A DNA stretch of 57,323 nucleotides from a virus. The DNA is taken from IMG/VR virus record IMGVR_UViG_3300042295_002426, positions 1 to 57,323 of that record; one strand, written 5' to 3'. Under the pieces are notes generated by a model. That model was not told the origin of the DNA and made no database searches. It saw only the letters and a list, made by a program, of their open reading frames with translations. Of this stretch, positions 6,635 through 13,638 are shown one piece after another. Both the position numbers and the translations under genes were made by a program. Within the stretch, counting starts at the first letter, position 1; every line of letters starts with the position of its first letter.

Positions 6635-7645
6635 ATGGACATCAGACCTTCCCTACTCCCCCGGATCGCGGCGTGCGCTTGCTTCGATCCCGAGCCGAAT
6701 CCCGGCGCCGCCGCCAACCGAGGCAGCGAGATCGACTTCCACTTCCGCGCCATCCTTTCGACGGAGGGTCCGGCGCGAGCCGAAGCGGTCGGGACGGCGG
6801 CTTTCAGCCTGGACGAGGACTCGGCCGAATCGCTGGCGTGGGCCTGTGAAATGGCCGGACTGCTCGCCGGGGACTACAAGCTGCTCGCCCGCGACGAGGA
6901 TCTCCGCATCGAGGCTTGCGGCATGACGGGCACGGCTGACCTGGCTTGTCCGGCGGGCCAGTGGAGTGCGGATCTCAAGACCGGTCAGATCCACAACTAC
7001 CGAGAACAGCAGGCGGCCTACGCGCTGGGGTTCATGGACAAATACTTCGAGGACGAGTGGACGGTCTACCTCCTCTACTGCGACCAACGCGAGTATGTCC
7101 GGCTCTCCTTCACGCGGGAGGAGGCCGAGCGGGTGGTGCGCGAGCAGATCGCGCGCCGCGCCAATCCGGAGCGGGTGCCGACGCCCTGCGACTACTGCGG
7201 GTGGTGCGAGAACCGGTTCCGCTGCATCCCGCGCCTGGAGCAGGCGATGCCGTTGGTCCCGGTCGTGGACGCGGAAGTCCCGGAGCAGGCTTTCGAGGCG
7301 GTGCTCGCGGACAATGCGAAGGCGGTCGCCTTTCTCCATGCGTGCCGGACCGTCCGGGATCTGGAGGAGAAGGCACGGGAAACGATCAAGGACCGTCTCC
7401 TCGCCGGAAAGGGCGAGGGGCTCAAGATCCCCGGCGTTTCACTCGTTTCGAAGAAGGGCAGCGAGGTGCTGCCGACGGAGGAACTGCTCGAGGTGGCCAA
7501 GAAGATCGGGCCGAAAAAACTCCTCGCCGCACTCGGATCGATCTCCAAGGCGAAGGCCGAAAAACTGTTCGCGGAGGCGGAGCTGGAACTGCCCGCCGAC
7601 AAGCTCATCGAGACCGCAGGATCGGTCTACATCCAGGTCCGCTGA
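6635..7645 (+). CDS. PD-(D/E)XK nuclease with four-cysteine motif
   Basis: 336 residues. The nuclease signature is GTADLA with D102, then DLKTG (D113, K115), then REQQAAYALG (Q125/Q126, Y129), the arrangement of RecB/AddB/Cas4-type exonucleases. Four cysteines in CDYCGWCENRFRC (C185, C188, C191, C197) resemble the zinc or iron-sulfur clusters of that superfamily. The C-terminal half (LEEKARETIKDRLLAGKGEGLKI region) is helical. In phages such enzymes resect DNA ends for annealing proteins, and here it lies between the RecA-like ATPase and a single-strand DNA-binding protein, so a recombination-dependent replication role is likely. Confidence 0.82.
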   Translation: MDIRPSLLPRIAACACFDPEPNPGAAANRGSEIDFHFRAILSTEGPARAEAVGTAAFSLDEDSAESLAWACEMAGLLAGDYKLLARDEDLRIEACGMTGTADLACPAGQWSADLKTGQIHNYREQQAAYALGFMDKYFEDEWTVYLLYCDQREYVRLSFTREEAERVVREQIARRANPERVPTPCDYCGWCENRFRCIPRLEQAMPLVPVVDAEVPEQAFEAVLADNAKAVAFLHACRTVRDLEEKARETIKDRLLAGKGEGLKIPGVSLVSKKGSEVLPTEELLEVAKKIGPKKLLAALGSISKAKAEKLFAEAELELPADKLIETAGSVYIQVR

Positions 7646-7681
7646 TTTTTTCCAACCCCAACCTCAACCCCAAATCAAATC

Positions 7682-8080
7682 ATGGCTATCACCTACACTA
7701 CTGGCTCCCCGACTGAGGGAGGAATCGAATCGGTCCTTGCACCAGGGCGCTACCCGTTCCGGGTCGTCGAAGCGAAGGAGAAGAAGTCCTCCGCCGGAAA
7801 TCCGATGATCGAGTTCAAGGCTCGCGTCATCAAGGAGGATGGGACGACGGGACGCGCTGTCTACGGGAATCTCGTCTTCACGGCGAAGGCTCTCTGGAAG
7901 GTGGACCAGTTCGTCGCGGCATGCGGCAGGCACCCGGGCGAGGGGCAGGACTGCGAGCTCGACCCGGACGAAATGATCGGATGGGAATTCGATGCGGACA
8001 TCGTCCTGGAGCAAGACCCGAAGGGCCGGGACCGCAACGAGTTCGCGAACTTCATCACCCCAAACGAAACGGCATTCTGA
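7682..8080 (+). CDS. DUF669-like single-strand DNA-binding protein
   Basis: 132 residues. GRYPFRVVEAKEKKSSAGNP, then MIEFKARV, then NLVFTAKALWKVDQFVAACG and ELDPDEMIGWEFDADIV, is the characteristic pattern of the DUF669 family, which is generally regarded as an OB-fold single-strand DNA-binding protein in phage replication cassettes. The acidic residues near the end (DPDEMIGWEFDADIVLEQD) and neighbours support this. The leader is C/A-rich (CCAACCTCAACCCC) with no Shine-Dalgarno. It probably coats single strands made by the nuclease at 6635-7645. Confidence 0.85.
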   Translation: MAITYTTGSPTEGGIESVLAPGRYPFRVVEAKEKKSSAGNPMIEFKARVIKEDGTTGRAVYGNLVFTAKALWKVDQFVAACGRHPGEGQDCELDPDEMIGWEFDADIVLEQDPKGRDRNEFANFITPNETAF

Positions 8081-8082
8081 TC

Positions 8083-8250
8083 ATGGGCCGGATCTGCCTC
8101 GTGCTGCTGATCTACGGAGCGACTGCCACGGTGGCGTGGCTCTGCGCCCTGAACGATCTGTTCGACGAACGGCGCGAATCGCGTCAGGCGTGGGAGCAAG
8201 TCCAGGAACTCCGCGCCTCGGTTGCGGCAGGGGTGCCAGTGCGATTCTGA
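8083..8250 (+). CDS. Small membrane protein, 55 aa
   Basis: MGRICLVLLIYGATATVAWL forms a single N-terminal transmembrane helix; the rest (NDLFDERRESRQAWEQVQEL) is a charged helix probably facing the cytoplasm. It begins two bases after the stop of the single-strand-binding gene and ends two bases before the next start, so the tight spacing supports a real gene. Function unknown. Confidence 0.6.
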   Translation: MGRICLVLLIYGATATVAWLCALNDLFDERRESRQAWEQVQELRASVAAGVPVRF

Positions 8251-8252
8251 CG

Positions 8253-8612
8253 ATGACCAATCAGGACCAACTGCTCCTCATCATGAAGGAGGTCTTCGGT
8301 CCTGACGAGGTCGAGACGGAATGGCGTTTCCACCCGGTGCGTCGGTGGCGCTTCGACTACGCGGTGCCATCGAAAAAGGTCGCGGTCGAATACCAAGGGC
8401 ACGGAAAGATGGGCGGCGGATCCGGTCACATCGGTGGGCATGCCTCGGTGATGGGACTGACCGGTGACGCGGAGAAGTTCAACGCGGCTGAAATCCTCGG
8501 CTGGCGCGTGATCCTTTTCACGGCGCTGCATTTCCGCGAAAGGGACCGCAAGAGGCACAATCTGACCGCGCCCCTGGAAACCCTCCAATCCCTCGCCTCG
8601 GAGATTGCCTGA
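8253..8612 (+). CDS. Small PD-(D/E)XK-type endonuclease
   Basis: 119 residues. WRFDYAVPSKKVAVEYQG carries the nuclease pattern D35...E46-Y-Q48, in which the catalytic lysine is replaced by glutamine, as known in some DUF559-, Vsr- or phage nuclease-type members. GHIGGHASVMGLTGDAEKFN, then GWRVILFT, is typical of small phage endonucleases that need a glycine/histidine loop. It may resolve recombination junctions or act as a replication-repair nuclease. Start ATG is close behind the previous stop. Fold assignment is fairly secure; the exact substrate is unknown. Confidence 0.7.
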   Translation: MTNQDQLLLIMKEVFGPDEVETEWRFHPVRRWRFDYAVPSKKVAVEYQGHGKMGGGSGHIGGHASVMGLTGDAEKFNAAEILGWRVILFTALHFRERDRKRHNLTAPLETLQSLASEIA

Positions 8613-8673
8613 TGCGCCCCAACCCGGAATTGAAGTGCTTCGCGGGGGCGGCCCCGGGAGGAAGGAGGGCGGC

Positions 8674-10734
8674 GTGAGTGACGAGCTCCTCGTCACGGCC
8701 AAGCGATCCCTGCCGCTGCCGGAACTGCTGCGGAGGCTGGGCGACTACGCGCCGTCCCCGGCGGAGACCGGCAGAGGAGCGTTCCTGATCCGGTCGCCGC
8801 TGCGCGAGGACCGGAACCCCTCCTTCTCGGTCTACCGACGGGACGGGGAATGGAAGTGGAGCGACAAAGCCACCGGCGACGGAGGGGATGCGGTTGACTA
8901 CCTTTGCCACCGGGAAGGGAAGGAGTTCAAGGAGGCGAGGGCCCGGCTCCTCGATCTGGCCGGGATCCAGGATCGGGCGCCGGAAGCGGCAAGAGACCCG
9001 ATGATCCGCGTGACGGTGAAGAAGAAGGTCTCCGACTGGGCGGACTGCACGAAGGCGCTGACCGACGAGCAGGTGCGTGAGATCGCGACCTGGCGAGGTT
9101 ATCCGGTAGACTTCGTCGAATGGTGCCGCGACCAGGGCTGGCTTGGCTGGTTCAAGGGCGGACCGGCCCTGCCCGTGCATGAGGGCGGGAAGGTGATCGG
9201 GATCCATCATCGGCGAATCGATGACCCGACAAGCTGGCGCAACACGGCGGGCAAGGCTGCGCCTCTCGTCTTCGGTGATCCGACGAAGACTCCCCTGACG
9301 ATCCTCATGGAGAGTCAGTGGGACGCCTTTGCCGCTCTCGCGGCGATGGAGGCTCACCGGCGGCCAATTCTTGAGAACCTTACGATCGTCGCGTCGCGTG
9401 GAGCGGACCACGTCGCGGCGCTGGGTGATCTCATCGCGAAGATTCCAGGCCAGAAATGCCGGATCGGTGCGGTCGAGCAGAACGATCCGCCGCGCGAGGA
9501 TGGCAAGCCGACGGGGAACGAGACCTGGCGGAAGAAGGTCGGGAAGCTCGCTCCCGGAATCTGCTTCAACGCGCCGCCAAAGGAGCACAAGGATCTGAAC
9601 GACTGGCTCCGGGCGGGGATGAAGGGCGAGGACTTCCTCGACCTCGTCATGAGCGCCCAACCGAAGCGGACGACGAGCCTCTCGCTGCGGTCGATCTCGG
9701 AGCTCCGCGCCATGCAGTTCGACGACTCGGACTGCTATCTAGGAGACCGGATGCTCGCCGCCGGGCAAGCAACCTCGTTCCTGGGACCGGGCGGGATCGG
9801 GAAGTCGCGGATGGTCCTGCAACTCGCGGCGTGCTGTGCCCTCGGGCGTCCGTTCCTCGACCTGGAAACGCGGGCGGCCGGGAAAAAGTGGCTCATCCTC
9901 CAGACCGAGAACAGCAACCGGCGGATCCGCTCGGACATCGAAAAGCTCATCAATGGCCTCGAGCTGAGTGACGCGGAAGTCCGCGCCCTCGACCGGTCCC
10001 TGATGTTCCATACGATCGAGCGGGAGAACGACGCCTTCCTCGACCTCGGGGAAGCGAAGATCCTCGAGGACGTGGAGGCCGCGATCTTTGACTGCTCACC
10101 GGACTTCGTGGTGCTGGACCCGCTGAACACCTTCACCTCAGGGGATCTGAACTCGGACCGGGATTGCCGAGCGGTGCTGATGGCGATCAGCCAGGCGGTG
10201 AAGAAGGGCAACCCGGCACGGGTTCCGTTCGTGGTTCACCACTCGCTGACGGGGAAGGCCGGCGCGAGCAAGGCGGTGGGATGGGACCGGGGGAGTTACG
10301 GCCGCAACTCGAAGGTGCTCCATGCCTGGGTGCGGAGCCAATGGAACCTCGCCCCTGCGGATCCGGACGATGAATCGAAGCTGATCCTCGCGTGCGGGAA
10401 GAACAACAACGGGAAGCCCTTCGGCGAGATCGGCGTGGTCTACGACGAGGAGGTGGGGGTCTACCGGATCGATGGTGACTTTGATGCGGAACGCTACCGC
10501 GAGGCGATCGGCGCCGACGGGAAGCGAAGGAAACCGGGGCTAGGGCGCCAGTATTCCGCAGATGACATTCTTGAATGCCTGGGAACTGAGTGGATGCGGG
10601 TGAGTGCCTTGCAACGCCGCGTCTACGAAGAGACGGGTATGAGCAAGACCCGCTTCTACGTGATCTGGCCGGAGATCAAGGATGGGCTCCGGGTGGATCG
10701 GAATGAGCGGGGGGAGTATCGGCGGGGGGTGTGA
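8674..10734 (+). CDS. Phage primase-helicase (Toprim plus RecA-like helicase)
   Basis: 686 residues from the GTG at 8674, which has a strong GGAAGGAGG site six to seven bases upstream; the TTG at 8605 would add an unsupported 23-residue extension. The N-terminus (PLREDRNPSFSVYRRDG, GDAVDYLCHREG) is a CHC2-like region that lacks the zinc cysteines. Toprim follows (ILMESQWDAFAAL, E213 and D217; KDLNDWLRAG). A RecA-like AAA_25/RepA-type helicase has Walker A GPGGIGKS (371-378) and Walker B FVVLDPLN (D482). A winged-helix-like C-terminus closes it (EWMRVSALQRRVYEETGMS). It should prime and unwind phage DNA; no polymerase is encoded nearby. Confidence 0.85.
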   Translation: MSDELLVTAKRSLPLPELLRRLGDYAPSPAETGRGAFLIRSPLREDRNPSFSVYRRDGEWKWSDKATGDGGDAVDYLCHREGKEFKEARARLLDLAGIQDRAPEAARDPMIRVTVKKKVSDWADCTKALTDEQVREIATWRGYPVDFVEWCRDQGWLGWFKGGPALPVHEGGKVIGIHHRRIDDPTSWRNTAGKAAPLVFGDPTKTPLTILMESQWDAFAALAAMEAHRRPILENLTIVASRGADHVAALGDLIAKIPGQKCRIGAVEQNDPPREDGKPTGNETWRKKVGKLAPGICFNAPPKEHKDLNDWLRAGMKGEDFLDLVMSAQPKRTTSLSLRSISELRAMQFDDSDCYLGDRMLAAGQATSFLGPGGIGKSRMVLQLAACCALGRPFLDLETRAAGKKWLILQTENSNRRIRSDIEKLINGLELSDAEVRALDRSLMFHTIERENDAFLDLGEAKILEDVEAAIFDCSPDFVVLDPLNTFTSGDLNSDRDCRAVLMAISQAVKKGNPARVPFVVHHSLTGKAGASKAVGWDRGSYGRNSKVLHAWVRSQWNLAPADPDDESKLILACGKNNNGKPFGEIGVVYDEEVGVYRIDGDFDAERYREAIGADGKRRKPGLGRQYSADDILECLGTEWMRVSALQRRVYEETGMSKTRFYVIWPEIKDGLRVDRNERGEYRRGV

Positions 10735-10792
10735 GATCGCGGGGTGCTGAGGATTTACGCCTTGCCCCTCCTCGCTCCTACCCTCGGCTCCG

Positions 10793-10867
10793 TTCCCGCC
10801 GAAGGCCCGGGGTCGGTGGGGGTTCGGCTCCCTTCCCGCCGAAGGCCCGGGGTCGGTGGGGGTTCGG
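10793..10867. repeat. Two-copy GC-rich tandem repeat, 40-base period
   Basis: A 35-base identical unit beginning TTCCCGCCGAAGGCCCGGGG occurs at 10793-10827 and 10833-10867. The unit ends exactly where the methyltransferase remnant loses similarity to its family. Similar CCTTCCCGCCGTAGTCCCGG sequence recurs near 16351, so this is probably a REP-like dispersed element that mediated rearrangement. Confidence 0.7.
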
Positions 10868-10869
10868 TG

Positions 10870-11054
10870 GCGCGCAGGGCGTTGACGAGTTTGCCCTTCC
10901 CGCAGCCGAAATCGAGGACGCTCCGGCAACGGAAGGCCCCGATGAGACCCGTGAGGCGTACGATCGACGTGAGACTGGCTCCGTAGCCGGGGAGGCGTTG
11001 GTGGAGGAGACGGTACTGGGCGATCAGATCGAGACGAGCTGAATTCTGTTTCAT
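10870..11054 (-). pseudogene. 5' fragment of a class I methyltransferase
   Basis: The first ~62 residues match the start of a phage-type methyltransferase: RLLHQRLPGYGASLTSIVRL, then SVLDFGCGKGKLVNAL, the SAM-binding motif I. Family members continue for another 100-150 residues. Here the frame enters the GC-rich repeat at 10868 and reads low-complexity PPPTPGLRREG-type sequence to a stop at 10755. The ATG has a GGAG at suitable spacing. The gene is a remnant truncated by a repeat-associated rearrangement. Confidence 0.7.
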
Positions 11055-11160
11055 GAAGTAAACTCCTTTTTACTCCCCATCTTCATGGAATCCCTCAAAC
11101 GTTTCGATTTTCTTTTGCTCGTGGTTCGTTCCGGATGTTCGTCCCTCATGTGCAAAAGTT

Positions 11161-11583
11161 TTACGGCGAGTTGTCTAAAGAGAAACTTTTCTCGTTCGAA
11201 ACATCCATTAGAATTGCATCCCAGCTGGCGAGATGGCCATCCAAAAAAATGCACAGCGCGGGACTTTTTCGACGATCAAAGGCGATCAATCCAGGCGAGA
11301 AGATTTGAACTCTCAAGTTGTCATATGTATAAATAACATCTCGATTAGATTTCAATCGACTATAATCAGGTTCTTCAAGATAATTCCGAATCTCATCTAA
11401 AGAGGGACCGCGACCGGTGACTGATGTTTCATGGTCGGCTAAATAAGATCGAACCCCTAAGATCAAGGCAATATATAGAGAGTCCTTGCTCTCTCTATCT
11501 GACTTTCGAAAGCAAATCCCGATCAGACCAAACAAAACAATCGTGACTGGCGTTAAAATTAGAAAAGTCAAACGTTTCGTCAT
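11161..11583 (-). CDS. Membrane-anchored protein downstream of Rhs tip 1 (candidate immunity protein)
   Basis: 140 residues. A hydrophobic N-terminus (LTFLILTPVTIVLFGLIGIC, 5-24) could be a membrane anchor or lipoprotein-like signal; the rest is soluble (SLDEIRNYLEEPDYSRL, RVQIFSPGLIAFD). The gene starts 12 bases after the Rhs stop codon in the same orientation, the usual place for an immunity gene of a polymorphic toxin. It is clearly lower in GC than the Rhs core, as often seen for tip-immunity pairs. No family recognised; the immunity role is inferred from context only. Confidence 0.6.
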   Translation of the reverse strand: MTKRLTFLILTPVTIVLFGLIGICFRKSDRESKDSLYIALILGVRSYLADHETSVTGRGPSLDEIRNYLEEPDYSRLKSNRDVIYTYDNLRVQIFSPGLIAFDRRKSPALCIFLDGHLASWDAILMDVSNEKSFSLDNSP

Positions 11584-11595
11584 CTGGCAAGTGCC

Positions 11596-13284
11596 TTACC
11601 CTAGTTTCTTAAGTCCCTTGTCGCATTCCGTGAAGGGACATTTCTTGTTCCGCAATCGCTCTGAAAGGCTGTTCAATTCTCGCGATTTTTCATATTCAAT
11701 ATCTTGAAGTCTTGAAGCTTCGGGAGCGATTGGGTTGTATACTTCTCTGCGGATGCGACCGGCCAACGCTTGCTGCTCTGGGGTTCTTTGACTTGGATGC
11801 GGGAGACCCGCTGCCTGAATCCTCCTTTGAAACTCAGAATCAGCTTTAGATAAAAGTGCTTCTAGTTCATCTTTCGATTGCTTGAATTCATTGCATGCCT
11901 CGTTGTAGATTCTAATCAAATCTGCGCATGGATCAGCGCTGCATCCGGTTAGGAAGAGTCCTAAATAGTCAACGGCGTTCAACCCATTATTTCCAACGAA
12001 ACCGTACAGATTATCCCCACCGCTGTCCGCGATGGGATCCCGATTGATCCACCTGCCGAGCACGGCTACGTAGAACCGATATCCATAGTTGCCCCACCCC
12101 GTCTCCGCGTCCCGGAACTGCCCCTGGAACCCGAAGTCCCACGCGTAGCTTGATGTGGAGCGCGGCGAGAAGTCCGCCGCCATGATCCGCCGAACCCCGA
12201 AGGCGGCGTAGGCGTAGCGCTCCAGGATCGTGCCGGACGTGTTCAGCACCGCCGTGCCATTGAAGTAATCCATCGTCGCGTAGAGCCGCTCGTCCAGCGT
12301 GCCGTTTCCATCGGTATCCCGGTCACGCAGGATCAACTCGTCCCGATGCCCCGGTCGCTCGCCCCACAGATAGGAGCGGGAGGCGGTGGTGGCGGAGCCA
12401 ATCCGTTCTTCCAAAGGCTTCCAGCGGTCGCTCCAGTAGGTGTGGGTCACGACACTCGCGGATTCCGTCGTGATCCGGCGGGAGAGGCCATCAAAGGCGT
12501 TCTTTTGCACGGTCACGCCGTTCTCATCTTTCACTTCGACGAGTCGGTTCCAGGCATCCCAAACAAGGGTGAAGTGTTTGCTCCAGTCGCCTCCGGCTCC
12601 GGGGCGGATCTTGATCGCGTTCCCGGCGCGGTCGTATTCGATGGCCTGGCTGGATCCGTCGATTTGGGTCAATTGATTGTCCCGGTTGTTCGAGCGGGTT
12701 TGATCGAGGACAGGTGAGCCGTTCGCTTTCTTCTGATACGCGAGCCAGTTCCCGACAGGATCGTAGGTGAAGGTCTCGTCTTCCTTCGGCGTTCCGCCGA
12801 TCGCCGTTCGGTTGGTGTTCAGCGTCCCGACCGCATCGCCTTTCACCTGATACAATCCATCGTATTGGTAGGCCTCATCCTGCCCCGTCGCGGCGACGAG
12901 GTTCTTCTTCCACGTCCGGTTCGACGCTTCGTTGAAGCCCCACTGCCAGGCATCGATGGGCGTGCCCGTTGAAACACTCTGCCATCGCATCTCTTGCACC
13001 CGGCTGAAGCGGTCGTAGCCGTCGTAAGGGTCTCCGGAGTCGCCCATGCTGCCTCCGCCCGGCCTGATCATCGACATCTTTACGTTCGGTTGCGGATAGG
13101 CAATCTCGATGAACCTCGCGAGACCCGCCCGGGTGTATTCCACCTTGTTCCCCGGTTCGCCGGAGAGGGCCACGGACTTCACGAGACTGAAGGAATCCTC
13201 GATGCTGTCGCCCGCACCGTAGGCAAGGTTCACGACCCGTCCGTTCGGATAGGTGATCGAGGTGCGTCGTGCTGTGTTGCTCAT
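11596..13284 (-). CDS. Rhs/YD-repeat protein, short form, tip 1
   Basis: 562 residues from MSNTARRT. Residues 1-~415 are YD-repeat and Rhs-core sequence (AGLARFIEIAYPQPN, YQYDGLYQVKGDAVG, EYDRAGNAIKI, YDGLSRR-like segments) ending at the conserved FQGQFRDAETG, NYGYRFY, GRWINRDPI motif. The last ~120 residues form a variable tip (CADLIRIYNEACNEFKQSKD, then a coiled-coil-like region), presumably an effector. Full-length Rhs proteins are over 1000 residues with an N-terminal half; here only the C-terminal core is kept, so it may be a tip donor rather than a stand-alone toxin. The core duplicates that of 13639-15372. Confidence 0.85.
   Translation of the reverse strand: MSNTARRTSITYPNGRVVNLAYGAGDSIEDSFSLVKSVALSGEPGNKVEYTRAGLARFIEIAYPQPNVKMSMIRPGGGSMGDSGDPYDGYDRFSRVQEMRWQSVSTGTPIDAWQWGFNEASNRTWKKNLVAATGQDEAYQYDGLYQVKGDAVGTLNTNRTAIGGTPKEDETFTYDPVGNWLAYQKKANGSPVLDQTRSNNRDNQLTQIDGSSQAIEYDRAGNAIKIRPGAGGDWSKHFTLVWDAWNRLVEVKDENGVTVQKNAFDGLSRRITTESASVVTHTYWSDRWKPLEERIGSATTASRSYLWGERPGHRDELILRDRDTDGNGTLDERLYATMDYFNGTAVLNTSGTILERYAYAAFGVRRIMAADFSPRSTSSYAWDFGFQGQFRDAETGWGNYGYRFYVAVLGRWINRDPIADSGGDNLYGFVGNNGLNAVDYLGLFLTGCSADPCADLIRIYNEACNEFKQSKDELEALLSKADSEFQRRIQAAGLPHPSQRTPEQQALAGRIRREVYNPIAPEASRLQDIEYEKSRELNSLSERLRNKKCPFTECDKGLKKLG
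12028..13284 (-). repeat. Rhs core direct repeat, copy A (copy B 14116-15372)
   Basis: About 1.25 kb of Rhs core is repeated at a constant offset of 2088 bases, without visible indels and with only scattered substitutions. Copy A ends where the reading frame switches from GRWINRDPI to its private tip. A third, short fragment of the same boundary sequence lies at about 16254-16316. These blocks are long enough for homologous recombination to exchange tips. Confidence 0.85.
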
Positions 13285-13344
13285 CGCGTCAGGGAGTTTA
13301 TGAGATGCCGTTAAGGCTGCAATAAAGTGTCTAAAGACGCAAAC

Positions 13345-13620
13345 TTACTCACGCCCTGGTTTTCGAATGAAAACAACGGTGGTTTGTTTTGGCGAATAAT
13401 CGATAGACTTGATTTGAAAATCCCCGTCGGAATGATAAGTGAAAATCACATTCTCTGAAGAGTTTTCCAAAACCCGGTAATACGGTGAAAGAGGATTTCT
13501 TTTTTGTTGAACTCCATTCGGCCACTTCTCGGGAGTAATATCTCTTGTAGTTGCTTTTCCGAGTAGAATTAGACATGCAATAATTGCGACGCACGAAACA
13601 ATAAGAGAAGATATCTTCAT
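13345..13620 (-). CDS. Membrane-anchored protein downstream of Rhs tip 2 (candidate immunity protein)
   Basis: 91 residues. A single N-terminal transmembrane helix (SLIVSCVAIIACLILLG) precedes a small beta-rich domain (ENVIFTYHSDGDFQIKSIDY, TTVVFIRKPGRE). It starts 18 bases after the Rhs2 stop and is AT-rich. Its layout and end pattern resemble the protein at 15491-15808 (VIF...DF.V..I...VQF.R), whose upstream Rhs tip is homologous to this one. The matching pair of tips and partners supports a toxin-immunity reading, but no family is recognised. Confidence 0.6.
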   Translation of the reverse strand: MKISSLIVSCVAIIACLILLGKATTRDITPEKWPNGVQQKRNPLSPYYRVLENSSENVIFTYHSDGDFQIKSIDYSPKQTTVVFIRKPGRE

Positions 13621-13638
13621 AAATCTTTCGTATCTTTA

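Noticed and set aside
8518-9660. Minus-strand open frame opposite the primase-helicase
   Set aside because: The opposite strand encodes Toprim and neighbouring motifs in frame; the antisense product has no recognisable domain.
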